A DNA stretch of 64,000 nucleotides from Synechococcus sp. CBW1004 (GTDB taxonomy: Bacteria > Cyanobacteriota > Cyanobacteriia > PCC-6307 > Cyanobiaceae), in assembly GCF_015840715.1 (NCBI RefSeq), contig NZ_CP060397.1:1598686-1662685 (forward strand), given 5' to 3'. Positions 39,727-48,967 of the stretch are shown here, piece after piece. How positions within the stretch are numbered: position 1 is the stretch's first letter; each line of letters begins with the position of its first letter. The notes below the pieces were generated by a model that did not search any database, was not told the DNA's origin, and saw nothing but the letters and a program-made list of their open reading frames with translations. A program made the position numbers and the translations under genes.

Positions 39727-40920
39727 TCAGGCCTGGCCGAAGCGCTGCTTCGGACGCGACACAACCGCCACCAGGCCCACACCGATCAGATAGAGGGCCG
39801 TGATCGCCCCGCTGAGAAGCAGCATCGTCACCGGATCGGTGGAAGGGGTGAGCACCGCCCCGGCCAGGGCGCTCACCAGCACCACCCAGCGCCAGGCGCC
39901 GAGCATGCGGCGGGCATCCACCAGCCCGAGAGCCCCGAGCAGCAGCTGCAGCACCGGCAGCTGGAAGGCCAGGGCCGTGGCCACCATCAGCAGCAGCACG
40001 AAGTCGAGATAGCGCTCGATCGACCAGATCGGCTCCACCACATCGGCGCCATAGCTGACCAGAAAGCGCAGGGCCGCCGGCACCAGCGCCCACCAGGCAA
40101 AGGCCAGCCCGGCCGCGAACAGGACGGTGGAGCCCGCAACGGTGGGAGCCACCAGGCGACGCTCCTTTCGCGTCAGGCCGGGCAGCACGAAGGCCAGCCC
40201 TTCGAACAGAATCCAGGGAATCGCCAGGGTGAGGCCGGCGTAGCCCGCCACCTTCAGCGACACGAACAGGAACTCGCCGGGGGCCAGCTGCAGGAAGCGG
40301 ATCCCCTGAGCCGGGGCCTCCAGCAGCTTCACCAGCGGCCGCACGAACACCAGGCAGCCGGCCGCCGCCACCACCACCGCCAGCAGGCTGCGCAGCACCC
40401 GCCGGCGCAGCTCTTCGAGGTGGTCCACCAGGGGCATCTCCACCTCCCCCGGGAACTCGTCATCGGGCGAGAGGAGAGCGGGGGGATCCCCGCCGCCGCC
40501 ATCCCCTGTTCCCTCGCCCTGCGCCGGTGAGGTCTCGTGCCGGAGGCTGTGGTCGGCAGCGGGGCCGGGTTCGGTCGGGGGCTCGGCGGCGGCGGGCGCT
40601 TCGGCGTCCGCAACGACCGTGGATGAGCCCTCACCCGCAGCGTCCACGGCGGCACCGTCGGCCAGCTCCGTTGCGCTCATCGAGGCGGTCGGCTCTGAGC
40701 CGGCGCTGGCCGCATCGGCCAGCACAACGGCGTCCGCCGTGTGCTCGGACATGGGCGTGGCCGCGACTGCAGCGGCATCCCCCGGACCCGCGACAGCCAG
40801 AGGACCGGCAGCCTCGCCGTGGAGGCCGGCCGCGGGCGCTGTCCGCTCAGGGGAGGACGCGGCGGCGGCATCGAGATGCCGGCTGCCGCTGGCTTCGCTC
40901 TCCAGAGTGCTGGGGTCCAC
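39727..40920 (-). CDS. tatC: Twin-arginine translocase TatC with long N-terminal extension
   Basis: Core receptor of the Tat pathway. The C-terminal 240 residues are a normal TatC with six transmembrane helices: VDHLEELRRRVLRSLLAVVV (the conserved LEELRRR start), PWILFEGLAFVLPGLTRKER, and the late LTPSTDPVTMLLLSGAITAL. In front are about 155 residues rich in Ala, Glu, Pro, Asp and Gly with no hydrophobic stretch, likely disordered and cytoplasmic. The GTG at 40920 has a GGGAG site at suitable spacing, so the extension is probably translated. Confidence 0.93.
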   Translation of the reverse strand: MDPSTLESEASGSRHLDAAAASSPERTAPAAGLHGEAAGPLAVAGPGDAAAVAATPMSEHTADAVVLADAASAGSEPTASMSATELADGAAVDAAGEGSSTVVADAEAPAAAEPPTEPGPAADHSLRHETSPAQGEGTGDGGGGDPPALLSPDDEFPGEVEMPLVDHLEELRRRVLRSLLAVVVAAAGCLVFVRPLVKLLEAPAQGIRFLQLAPGEFLFVSLKVAGYAGLTLAIPWILFEGLAFVLPGLTRKERRLVAPTVAGSTVLFAAGLAFAWWALVPAALRFLVSYGADVVEPIWSIERYLDFVLLLMVATALAFQLPVLQLLLGALGLVDARRMLGAWRWVVLVSALAGAVLTPSTDPVTMLLLSGAITALYLIGVGLVAVVSRPKQRFGQA

Positions 40921-40971
40921 GGCTGCTCCCGGTGGGGCTCGATGCTCCTGCGGAGCGGCTGAAGGTCGAGG

Positions 40972-43089
40972 TTAGGAGGCGCCCGCGGCGGACGGCCCCG
41001 TTGGCGCCTCTCCCTGCAGGGAGGTGGCCTTCGGTTCGGCTCGCGGCGTCTCGCTCCCGGGCTCGGCCGGCCGGTCCGCCACCTGCAGCAGTGCCTGCGC
41101 CCGCTCCGGTTCGCCCCACAGCACCTCACCACCGCGATGGCGCACGGTGCCGGGCTCGGCGCCGGGGATGCGCTGCAGCGTCTCGGCCGCCACCATCAGC
41201 ACCGGCACCCGACGGTTGCCACGGCCGCGGCTGAAGTGGGCCGCCAGATCGGCCGCGGCCTGCAGATCAGCCTCGCCGGGCGGTGCTTCCGAACCCTTGA
41301 GCACCACATGGCTGCCGGGCAGCTCCTGGGCGTGGAACCAGAGATCGCCGCGGCGGGCCTGGCGCAGGCTGATCCACTCGTTCTGGCGGTGGTTGCGGCC
41401 CACCTGCAGCCTCAGGCCACCGGAGCTGCGCAGCTCCAGGGGCTGGGGCTCGCCCTGCCCCCCCTGCCGTCGCCGCCCCCGGCTGCGGCCGCCCGCAGGC
41501 TCGCCGGCCCCCCGGGGCCGCAGCCGCTCCAGCTGCTCCAGCAGCTCCTCCTCCAGGGGCGCCAGCTCGGCATCCCGATCGAGCTGGTCCAGGAAGGTGA
41601 GGCTGGTCTCCAGCCCCTCCAGGTGCTGGCGGTGCAGAGCGATCCTGGGGGTGATCGCCGCCACGGAGCGCCGCAGCTTGCGGGCCCGGCGGTACAGGCC
41701 CTGAGCCTCGTCGATCGTCTCGCGCGTGGGCTCGGGCAGGCAGAGCAGGCCGTCGGCGCGCCGCTGCAGCTCCTCGGCAGCGGGCACAGCGTCCAGCAGA
41801 GCCTGCTGCTGCGCCAGCAGCTCCAGCTCCCGGGCCATGGCGTTGCGCAGCCGGGTCTCCAGGGTCTGGCGGCGCTGGCGCCAGGTCCGCTCCGCCAGCC
41901 GCGCGCCGTAGTACTCGGCCAGGCCCCGGTTGATCGGCAGGGAGGCGTCAGCCGCCGCACTCCTCACCGCCGACGCCGAACGACCGCGGCCGGATCCGTC
42001 CCGCTCGACCGCAGCGGGAACCGTGGCTTCGCCCGCCGCAGAGGCGAAAGCGCCGCCGGAGCCGATCACCCCCACAGCAGGCGCCGCACCGGCGACGACA
42101 GCCGATGGCTGCGCATTCGAGCCGCAGGATGCGCCGTCTGGCGGCTCGCCGCGGAACCCTGCGTCACGGCATCGTTCCTGGCCGAACAGCCCGGGAGGCG
42201 CCGATGCCCCGGCGAGCGATTCGGGCCTCGGGCCCGGCAGCCAGCAGCGGAAGCTGCGGCAGGGCCCCCACTGCAGCTCAAAGCACGACCGCTCCAGGCT
42301 GTCCAGCCATTGCCGCCAGCGCTGCCAGAGGGCCTGCCACTGGCTGTCGGAGAGCGCATGCACCGGCAGGGCGGCCCAGGAGGGATCCGCCAGGAGCTGG
42401 CGCACGAGGGCCGGGCTGGTGCCCTGATAGGCCCCCAGCAGGGCCTTGCCCAGGGGCAGGGGCAGCAGGCTGAGCCGCTGGCGCCAGGACTCGAAGCTCT
42501 CCTGCGGCCGCGGCGGCTCTCCCGCCTGGGAGGGAGGCGGCTGATAGGGGTCGCCGGTGCCGATCGGCCGCAGCCGCGACTGGCGGTCACGCACCTGACG
42601 GGCCAGGGCGATCACGCGCCGCTCGCCGTCGAGCAGGAACAGGTTGCTGTGGCGGCCCATCAGCTCCAGCAGCAGGGAGCGCTCGACGGGCTCGCCGGGC
42701 CTGGGCGCGAAGCGCAGCTCCACCACCCGCTCCCAGGCGGGCTGATGCAGCGCCACCAGCGCCAGGCCGCGCAGGCCGTGCTGCAGCTGCTGGGCCAGGG
42801 TGCTGCCGTCTCCCTGGCGCGGCGGCGGTGGAATCGCCAGCAGCCGCGGTGCCTCCGCCAGCCAGCTCAGCTCCAGCCACTGGGTGCCCTGCAGGCCACG
42901 CAGACCCAGCTGCAGGGTGTGGGCATCGCTCTGCTGCGCCTTCTCGAAGCGGCTGGGCACCACGACGGGCTCCAGCTCGGCAAGCACCGCCCGCAGGCTG
43001 GTGTAGTCGAGCGGCTGCAGGGTCGGCGTGCCGGAAGGCGTCGCCGACGGCGAGGCAGGGATCGCAGCGGTGGGGACCGGGTTGTGCAT
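40972..43089 (-). CDS. rqcH: RqcH/NFACT ribosome quality-control protein
   Basis: NFACT-family protein; bacterial RqcH binds stalled 50S subunits and recruits tRNA-Ala to add C-terminal alanine tails. 705 residues from ATG 43089. NFACT-N lies at the N terminus (LRAVLAELEPVVVPSRFEKA, LAQQLQHGLRGLALVALHQP), a low-complexity linker at about residues 310-405, a coiled coil, and NFACT-R near the C terminus (LRLQVGRNHRQNEWISLRQA, then GDLWFHAQELPGSHVVLKG). It sits back to back with gmk, as in many cyanobacteria. Confidence 0.9.
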   Translation of the reverse strand: MHNPVPTAAIPASPSATPSGTPTLQPLDYTSLRAVLAELEPVVVPSRFEKAQQSDAHTLQLGLRGLQGTQWLELSWLAEAPRLLAIPPPPRQGDGSTLAQQLQHGLRGLALVALHQPAWERVVELRFAPRPGEPVERSLLLELMGRHSNLFLLDGERRVIALARQVRDRQSRLRPIGTGDPYQPPPSQAGEPPRPQESFESWRQRLSLLPLPLGKALLGAYQGTSPALVRQLLADPSWAALPVHALSDSQWQALWQRWRQWLDSLERSCFELQWGPCRSFRCWLPGPRPESLAGASAPPGLFGQERCRDAGFRGEPPDGASCGSNAQPSAVVAGAAPAVGVIGSGGAFASAAGEATVPAAVERDGSGRGRSASAVRSAAADASLPINRGLAEYYGARLAERTWRQRRQTLETRLRNAMARELELLAQQQALLDAVPAAEELQRRADGLLCLPEPTRETIDEAQGLYRRARKLRRSVAAITPRIALHRQHLEGLETSLTFLDQLDRDAELAPLEEELLEQLERLRPRGAGEPAGGRSRGRRRQGGQGEPQPLELRSSGGLRLQVGRNHRQNEWISLRQARRGDLWFHAQELPGSHVVLKGSEAPPGEADLQAAADLAAHFSRGRGNRRVPVLMVAAETLQRIPGAEPGTVRHRGGEVLWGEPERAQALLQVADRPAEPGSETPRAEPKATSLQGEAPTGPSAAGAS

Positions 43090-43460
43090 GGCCTTCGGTT
43101 CCGCGCCGGCGTCGCTGTCGAGACCGTCCAGGGTTCGGCCGGCGATCACTCGCCTGAATCTGTCAGGTCGGCCCCGGAGGGTCCTGCAGGCCTGCCGGCA
43201 GGCCCATGCCCCGGCCGCCTGAAGGGGCGGATGGAGGCTGCACCCTCAGACGGCCGATCCGAGGCCGATCGGGGACCATGGCGCCACGCGAACAGGCCGG
43301 CCAAACGCTTCGGCAGCCTGCGTGATCGATCGCAGCCGGCTGCAGTGACCGGGCTCCGAGCCCCAGCGGCGGCCCACGATCGAGCCATCCAGGCCGCAGG
43401 GCCTGCCCCCGCTGGCTCCTGCCTACTGTGCAGCCGCAGCCTCGAGGTCCCTGCCCCACC
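43090..43460. other. 371-base intergenic region between rqcH and gmk
   Basis: Divergent promoter region for rqcH (minus) and gmk (plus). The frames here are shadows extending from gmk or rqcH. I see no tRNA, clear terminator, riboswitch-like element or AT-rich promoter box. Confidence 0.5.
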
Positions 43461-44036
43461 ATGACCAGCGCAACGCCTCCCGCCGGCGGCCGGCTGACGG
43501 TGCTCACCGGACCGAGCGGCGTCGGCAAGGGCACCCTGGTGAAGCTGCTGCTGGAGCGCCACCCCGAGATCTGGCTGTCGGTGTCGGCCACCACCCGCAC
43601 GCCCCGCCAGGGGGAGGAGGAGGGTCGCAGCTACTTCTTCCTGTCGCGCCAGGCCTTCGAGCAGCGTGCGGCGGAAGGGGGCCTGCTGGAGTGGGCCGAG
43701 TTCGCCGGCAACCTCTACGGCACCCCGCGCCAGCCGGTGGAGGAGCACCTCGCCGGGGGCCGGCCGGTGCTGCTGGAGATCGAGCTGGAGGGGGCGCGCC
43801 AGGTGCGCCGCAGCTTTCCAGCCGGCTTTCAGGTGTTCCTGGAGCCGCCGTCGTTCGAGGAGCTGGAGCGCCGCATCCGCGGCCGCGGCACCGACAGCGA
43901 GGAGGCGATCAGCAGACGGCTGGAGCGGGCCCGGGTCGAACTGGACGCCGCGCCGGAATTCGATGCCCGTCTCGTCAACGGCGACCTGGAGACCGCCCTG
44001 GCCGAGCTGGAACGGTTGATGGGCCTGAACGGCTGA
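43461..44036 (+). CDS. gmk: Guanylate kinase
   Basis: Phosphorylates GMP to GDP. 191 residues from ATG 43461. P-loop GPSGVGKGT at about residues 17-25, then [40 protein letters not shown] and [17 protein letters not shown], all standard. The frame opens 33 bases upstream without family sequence. Confidence 0.97.
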   Translation: MTSATPPAGGRLTVLTGPSGVGKGTLVKLLLERHPEIWLSVSATTRTPRQGEEEGRSYFFLSRQAFEQRAAEGGLLEWAEFAGNLYGTPRQPVEEHLAGGRPVLLEIELEGARQVRRSFPAGFQVFLEPPSFEELERRIRGRGTDSEEAISRRLERARVELDAAPEFDARLVNGDLETALAELERLMGLNG

Positions 44037-44126
44037 TCAGCCAGGGAGCGAGGCCGTTCACGACACCACGGCAAGCAGCCTTCCCTGGTCCTGGGCCCAT
44101 CGATCCAGAACGGAACAACCGCCAAC

Positions 44127-44151
44127 AAAAAAGGCGGCCCTTCGGCCGCCT
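44127..44151 (-). terminator. Rho-independent terminator of psaF-psaJ
   Basis: Minus-strand hairpin AGGCGGCC-GAAG-GGCCGCCT (8-bp perfect stem, tetraloop) at 44132-44151 followed by six T residues, 26 bases after the psaJ stop. On the plus strand no T-run follows, so it serves psaJ and not gmk. Confidence 0.92.
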
Positions 44152-44177
44152 GAAAACCCGACAATCGAGACTGCGAT

Positions 44178-44294
44178 TCAGAGGGGGTGAAACAGCAGAT
44201 CGGGGAAGAACCGGTTGAACTCGATCATGATGCCGGCGGTCACGGTGAACCAGATCGCGGCGAACACGGGAGCAGTGGTCAGAAACTTCTTCAT
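44178..44294 (-). CDS. psaJ: Photosystem I subunit IX (PsaJ)
   Basis: 38-residue membrane subunit beside PsaF in photosystem I. The sequence starts [20 protein letters not shown], continues with [18 protein letters not shown] and ends in TGA, the typical PsaJ with one transmembrane helix and the EFNRFFPD motif. It is followed by a strong terminator and lies 131 bases downstream of psaF on the same strand. Confidence 0.97.
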
Positions 44295-44425
44295 GGCCAG
44301 AGGCAGTGACGAGGTGAGCTTGGAGAAGGATGTTCGCTTCCTGGAATGAGCGGAGGCGGCTCTACCGAATGAACCGGGATTGTTCCGGCCGAATCAACAA
44401 GCCGGAACAACCCTGTTGCGTTCGA

Positions 44426-44905
44426 TCAGCGAGGGGACACGGTGATCTTGGTATCGGCCTCGGTGAGCTTGCCGGTGGTCAGCTCCTTGAAGGCAGCAAG
44501 GGGCCAGGTGGCGGAAGCGATCGTGGCCTTGAGGGCCAGGGGCACGTCAATCTGGATCTCGTGCATGGTGGCGTCCTTGCGCTTGGCCACCTCCTGGAGA
44601 TAGCCGCGGCCGGCCCAGCCGATGCAGCCGGCGATGTAGAGGAAGGCGATGCCGGGGATGATGAAGTCACCGGCGTGGCTCCAGCGACCGTCGACGATCA
44701 GGTGGGGCAGCCCGTCGGTGCCGCAAAGGGCCTGGCTGTACATCTCGAAGCGGGCCTTGGCCTGCGGGGTGGAGGCCGTGGCGGCCCGCTGCTGGAAGCG
44801 GGCGTTTTCAGCGCAGGGGGTCAGGCCGCCGATGTCGGCGTGCGCCGTCGAGGCGAAGCCGAACAGCAGGAAGGCGGACAGAAGAACGGCGAAGAGACGG
44901 CGCAT
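44426..44905 (-). CDS. psaF: Photosystem I subunit III (PsaF)
   Basis: Lumenal docking subunit of photosystem I. 159 residues: signal peptide (LFAVLLSAFLLFGFASTAHA), mature start DIGGLTPCAENARFQQRAA, lumenal domain with a second Cys (QALCGTDGLPHLIVDG), two hydrophobic segments (IPGIAFLYIAGCIGWAGRGY and a weaker C-terminal one). First gene of psaF-psaJ and divergent from tsaD across 77 bases. Confidence 0.98.
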   Translation of the reverse strand: MRRLFAVLLSAFLLFGFASTAHADIGGLTPCAENARFQQRAATASTPQAKARFEMYSQALCGTDGLPHLIVDGRWSHAGDFIIPGIAFLYIAGCIGWAGRGYLQEVAKRKDATMHEIQIDVPLALKATIASATWPLAAFKELTTGKLTEADTKITVSPR

Positions 44906-44982
44906 GGAGAGGGGGCCGGTATGGAGGTCTGCCGTAGCGGCAGGATGTCACCAGCGGACAGTAGGGGAGGCGTTTCAGGCTC

Positions 44983-46038
44983 ATGTCCACCGTTCTTGCC
45001 CTCGAAACAAGTTGTGACGAGTCCGCCGCCGCGATCGTGCGTGACGGGCGTGTGCTCGCGAGCGCCATCGCCTCCCAGATGGAGGAGCACGCCCGCTGGG
45101 GCGGCGTGGTGCCGGAGATCGCCTCGCGCCGCCATGTGGAGGCCCTGCCCGGGCTGATCGCCCAGGTGCTGGCAGGCAGCGGTGTGGCGATGAGCGATCT
45201 CGACGCGGTGGCGGCCACGGTGGCGCCGGGCCTGGTGGGAGCGCTGCTGGTGGCCTCGGTGACGGCCCGCGCGCTTGCACGACGCCACGACCTGCCCTTC
45301 CTCGGCATCCACCACCTCGAAGGCCACCTCTGCTCCGCCGCCCTGGGGGACGAGCCACCACCGCACCCGCACCTGGTGCTGCTCGTGAGCGGGGGGCACA
45401 CCGAGCTGGTGCGGGTGGATGCCCCCGGCGTCTACCGGCGCCTGGGCCGCAGCCACGACGACGCGGCCGGGGAGTGCTTCGACAAGGTGGCGCGGCTGCT
45501 GGGGCTGGGCTATCCCGGCGGCCCGGCGATCCAGGCCGCCGCCGAGGGGGGCGATCCGCAGCGCTTCCAGCTGCCCAAGGGCCGGGTATCGCGGCCGGAG
45601 GGTGGCTTCCACCCCTACGACTTCAGCTTCAGCGGTCTCAAGACGGCGATGCTGCGCCAGGTGCAGGCGCTGCGGGCCGAGGCCGCACCCTTCCCTCTGG
45701 CCGATCTGGCCGCCAGCTTCGAGCAGGTGGTGGCGGAGGTGCTGGTGGAACGCAGCTGCCGTTGCGCCCGGGATGAAGCGATCGACACGCTGGTGCTGGT
45801 GGGTGGCGTGGCCGCCAACCGCCGGCTGCGGCGGCTGCTCGAGCGCCACTGCCAGGCCGGCGGCCTGCAGTGGCGGCTGGCGCCGCTGGCCTGGTGCACC
45901 GACAACGCCGCGATGATCGCCGTGGCAGCGGAGCGGCGGCTGCAGGCAGGGTGCCGCAGCCCCCTGGACCTGGGGGTGGCGGCCCGGCTGCCGCTCGAGC
46001 AGGCCGACCGTCTCTACGAGGCCCGGGCCTGCTTCTGA
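44983..46038 (+). CDS. tsaD: tRNA threonylcarbamoyladenosine transferase TsaD
   Basis: Catalytic subunit that transfers threonylcarbamoyl to A37 of ANN-decoding tRNAs. 351 residues. ASKHA fold with [15 protein letters not shown] start, metal-binding HHLEGHL near residue 113, [30 protein letters not shown] and the C-terminal CTDNAAMIA motif. All key residues are present. Confidence 0.97.
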   Translation: MSTVLALETSCDESAAAIVRDGRVLASAIASQMEEHARWGGVVPEIASRRHVEALPGLIAQVLAGSGVAMSDLDAVAATVAPGLVGALLVASVTARALARRHDLPFLGIHHLEGHLCSAALGDEPPPHPHLVLLVSGGHTELVRVDAPGVYRRLGRSHDDAAGECFDKVARLLGLGYPGGPAIQAAAEGGDPQRFQLPKGRVSRPEGGFHPYDFSFSGLKTAMLRQVQALRAEAAPFPLADLAASFEQVVAEVLVERSCRCARDEAIDTLVLVGGVAANRRLRRLLERHCQAGGLQWRLAPLAWCTDNAAMIAVAAERRLQAGCRSPLDLGVAARLPLEQADRLYEARACF

Positions 46039-46106
46039 TTGCCATTAGGGTGTCAGCCACGGCCCGCCCGGCTGTCCCACGCATCCCATCCTGCTCCCCG
46101 AGGACC

Positions 46107-46319
46107 ATGACTGAGGCGAACCAGACCGGGGTCAACGGCTCGGCGGCCGGCGCACCTGAACCGGTGGTGGAGCCGGTATCCCAGGAGGAGCTCAACGCCT
46201 GGCGGCGGGGCTTCACACCCCAGGCCGAGATCTGGAACGGCCGACTGGCCATGCTCGGCCTGTCGGTGGGCCTGGGGGTGCTGCTGCTGGTGCGTCTGGC
46301 CGCCGGCGGCCACAGCTGA
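46107..46319 (+). CDS. hli: High-light-inducible protein (Hlip/Scp)
   Basis: 70-residue single-helix chlorophyll-binding protein of the LHC superfamily. The helix contains the pigment-binding pattern EIWNGRLAMLGLSVGLGVLL (ExxNGRxAMxG). The N-terminal 38 residues are hydrophilic. ATG 46107 is preceded by an AGGA. It follows tsaD by 68 bases, as in many picocyanobacteria. Confidence 0.95.
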   Translation: MTEANQTGVNGSAAGAPEPVVEPVSQEELNAWRRGFTPQAEIWNGRLAMLGLSVGLGVLLLVRLAAGGHS

Positions 46320-46338
46320 GCGGCGCAGCCACAGGCCT

Positions 46339-47553
46339 CTACACCCGGCCGCGCAGGGCCTGGGCCAGTTCGCCCGGTTTGGCGCTCTGAGCCAGGGCAT
46401 CCTCGGCCTCGACCCGCCCCGCCAGCACCAGGGCCGCGAGCGCCTGGTTGCTGGTCTGCATGCCGTCGAAACTGCTGCGCCGCATGATCTCCTCGATCTC
46501 GTCGAGGGCGCCGCGCTGGATGTAGTCGCGGCAGGCATCGGTGTTGACGAACAGATCGTGGTAGCCGCAGCGCTTGCCGTCGGTGGTCCTGATCAGCCCC
46601 TGGGAGACGACCGCCAGCAGGGTTTCGGAGACGGCGCGACGGATCTGCTCCTGCTCCTCAGGCTTGTACATGCCGAGGATGCGCTCCACCGTGCGCACGG
46701 CCGAGTTGGTGTGCAGGGTTCCGAAGACGAGGTGTCCGGTCTGGGAGGCCTCCATGGCGGTGCTGAGAGTTTCCTGGTCGCGGATCTCACCGATCAGGAT
46801 CACATCGGGATCCTCCCGCAGGGCGGCGCGCAGGGCATTGGCGAACAGCCGCGTGTGCTGATGCACCTCCCGTTGACGGATCAGGGACTGCTGGCTCTGA
46901 TGCACGAATTCGATCGGATCCTCGATTGTGAGGATGTGACGCTTCATCGTGCGATTGATGTAATCGATCATCGCCGCCAGCGTCGTGCTCTTGCCCGATC
47001 CCGTCGGTCCGGTGACGAGGATCATGCCCTTGGGTCGCTCGGCCAGCTCGGCCAGCACCGGCGGCAGCGCCAGCTGCTCCATCGTCAGGATCTTCTGGGG
47101 GATCAGCCGCAGCACCATCGCCGGACCGCGCAGCGTGTCGAGCAGGTTGATGCGCACCCGCACGAAGCCGAAGTCGAAAGCGCCGTCGTATTCCTTCTCG
47201 CGCAGGAAGCTGTCGATCTCGGCGGGGCTGAGCATCTCGCGCACCCAGTCGCGGAAGCGGATCGTGTCAGTGACGGACCAGTCGGTGCGATGCATCTCGC
47301 CCCGATCGCGGAAGCGTGGCTGCTCACCGACCCCGATATGGATGTCGGAGTACTTGTTGTCGTGGGCGATCGCCACGATCTCCTTCAAGGTGGCAGGCCC
47401 GACATGAGCGGTGGCTGCAGCGGGTGCAGCGCTGGCCGCCGGGGGCGGGGGCGGGCTCCCGTGCCCCTGGGGCGGGGGCGGCGGCGGCACGACAGCGGCA
47501 GGTCCGAAGGGCAGTTCCGCCATGGGACCGGGGATCAGGGCAGTGGTGCCCAT
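46339..47553 (-). CDS. pilT: Type IV pilus retraction ATPase PilT
   Basis: Hexameric ATPase powering pilus retraction. 404 residues. The N-terminal 50 residues are Pro/Ala-rich, an addition to the usual 345-residue protein; then DIHIGVGEQPRFRDRG, Walker A GPTGSGKST, the Asp box (HILTIEDPIEFVH), Walker B (DVILIGEIRDQETLSTAMEA), the His box (TGHLVFGTLHTNSAV) and the late SFDGMQTSNQAL stretch near the C terminus. No pil genes adjoin. Confidence 0.93.
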   Translation of the reverse strand: MGTTALIPGPMAELPFGPAAVVPPPPPPQGHGSPPPPPAASAAPAAATAHVGPATLKEIVAIAHDNKYSDIHIGVGEQPRFRDRGEMHRTDWSVTDTIRFRDWVREMLSPAEIDSFLREKEYDGAFDFGFVRVRINLLDTLRGPAMVLRLIPQKILTMEQLALPPVLAELAERPKGMILVTGPTGSGKSTTLAAMIDYINRTMKRHILTIEDPIEFVHQSQQSLIRQREVHQHTRLFANALRAALREDPDVILIGEIRDQETLSTAMEASQTGHLVFGTLHTNSAVRTVERILGMYKPEEQEQIRRAVSETLLAVVSQGLIRTTDGKRCGYHDLFVNTDACRDYIQRGALDEIEEIMRRSSFDGMQTSNQALAALVLAGRVEAEDALAQSAKPGELAQALRGRV

Positions 47554-47651
47554 GCTGACACCGCCTCCCGGGAATGGGAGCGGCGCGGCGGGGCCGCCTG
47601 CCTAGGATCCGCCCGGTCCGTGTCGCGGCCTTGACCTCACTTTCCGGCGCT

Positions 47652-48824
47652 GTGCCCTCGCCCTCTGAAACCCGCACGGGCCGGGACACGCCAGCGATCC
47701 CTCTGGTGACGATCGTGCTGGGCACCCGACCGGAGGCGATCAAGCTGGCGCCGGTGATCCGCGCCTTCCAGGCCGCCCCCGACTTCCGCACCCGCGTGGT
47801 GCTCACCGGCCAGCACCGCGAGATGGTGAGTCAGGTGATGGAGCTGTTCGGCCTGAGCGCCGATCACGACCTGGCCCTGATGGCGCCGAAGCAGACGCTC
47901 ACCCACATCACCTGCGCCGCCCTGCAGGGCCTCAAGGAGGAGTTCGCCGCCCACCGGCCCGACCTGGTGCTGGTGCAGGGCGACACCACCACCGCCTTCG
48001 CCTCGGCTCTGGCCGCCTTCTACGAGCAGATCCCGGTGGGACACGTGGAGGCGGGCCTGCGCACCGACAACCTGTTCGATCCTTTCCCGGAGGAGGCCAA
48101 CCGCCGCCTGATCTCGCAGCTGGCCCAGTTGCACTTCGCCCCCACCGAGGTGTCGGCGGCCAACTGCCGCGCCTCCGGCGTGATCGGCGAGGTGCTCACC
48201 ACCGGCAACACGGTGATCGACGCCCTGCTGCTGATGGCCGAGCAGGCGCCGACCTACGAACAGCCCGGCCTCGACTGGCAGAGCCAGCGGGTGATCCTGG
48301 CCACGGTGCACCGCCGCGAGAACTGGGGCGACCGCCTCGCCGACATCGGCAGGGGCGTCCTGGAGCTGCTGGAGCGCTTCCCCGACACCGCCCTGCTGCT
48401 GCCGCTGCATCGCAACCCCATCGTGCGCGAGCCGCTGCAGGCGATGCTCGGCAGCCATCCGCGCGCCTTCCTGACCGAACCGCTCGACTACGACCAGCTG
48501 GTGGCGGCGATGCGCGGCTGCACCCTGGTGCTCACCGATTCCGGCGGCCTGCAGGAGGAGGCGCCGGCCCTCGGCAAACCGGTGCTGGTGCTGCGCCGCA
48601 CCACCGAACGGCCGGAGGCGGTCAGCGCCGGCACCGCCAGGCTGATCGGCACCGACAGCGCCGACATCGTCGCCGAGGCGAGCCGGCTGCTCAGCGATGC
48701 GGCGGCCTACGAGGCGATGGCCCGGGCCCACAACCCCTTCGGCGATGGCAGGGCTTCGGGGCGGATCGTGACCGCGGCTCGCCGGTTCCTGGGCCTCACC
48801 GTTGCAGAAGCCGTCAACGCCTGA
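47652..48824 (+). CDS. wecB: UDP-N-acetylglucosamine 2-epimerase
   Basis: Non-hydrolysing epimerase giving UDP-ManNAc for surface polysaccharides. About 390 residues from GTG 47652; TTG 47631 is also in frame and cannot be excluded. Motifs: VLGTRPEAIKLAPVIRAF, LVQGDTTTAFA, GHVEAGLRTDNLFDPFPEE, TVHRRENWG and LTDSGGLQEEAPALGKPVL. Divergent from pilT across 98 bases. Confidence 0.93.
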   Translation: MPSPSETRTGRDTPAIPLVTIVLGTRPEAIKLAPVIRAFQAAPDFRTRVVLTGQHREMVSQVMELFGLSADHDLALMAPKQTLTHITCAALQGLKEEFAAHRPDLVLVQGDTTTAFASALAAFYEQIPVGHVEAGLRTDNLFDPFPEEANRRLISQLAQLHFAPTEVSAANCRASGVIGEVLTTGNTVIDALLLMAEQAPTYEQPGLDWQSQRVILATVHRRENWGDRLADIGRGVLELLERFPDTALLLPLHRNPIVREPLQAMLGSHPRAFLTEPLDYDQLVAAMRGCTLVLTDSGGLQEEAPALGKPVLVLRRTTERPEAVSAGTARLIGTDSADIVAEASRLLSDAAAYEAMARAHNPFGDGRASGRIVTAARRFLGLTVAEAVNA

Positions 48825-48967
48825 GCAGCGCCTGAACGTGCTGCGCCTCTGCGCAAGGAACAGGCCCTGACCGACGCGGCCCGTCCCGGCTCTGGCGCGG
48901 GCAAAAAGAACGGATCGGCGCTGGGTGATGACACGACACCACCCGCACCCCGTGCGCCCATCAGGAG

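Noticed and set aside
41137..43464. 775-codon open frame opposite rqcH
   Set aside because: Antisense shadow of a recognised NFACT protein; composition is Gln/Arg/Gly-rich and not protein-like.
44127..44151. Terminator for gmk on the plus strand
   Set aside because: The hairpin is symmetrical, but the T-run exists only on the minus strand.
47574..47651. N-terminal extension of WecB
   Set aside because: Upstream residues are Arg/Pro-rich and unlike the family; GTG 47652 or TTG 47631 precede the conserved start.
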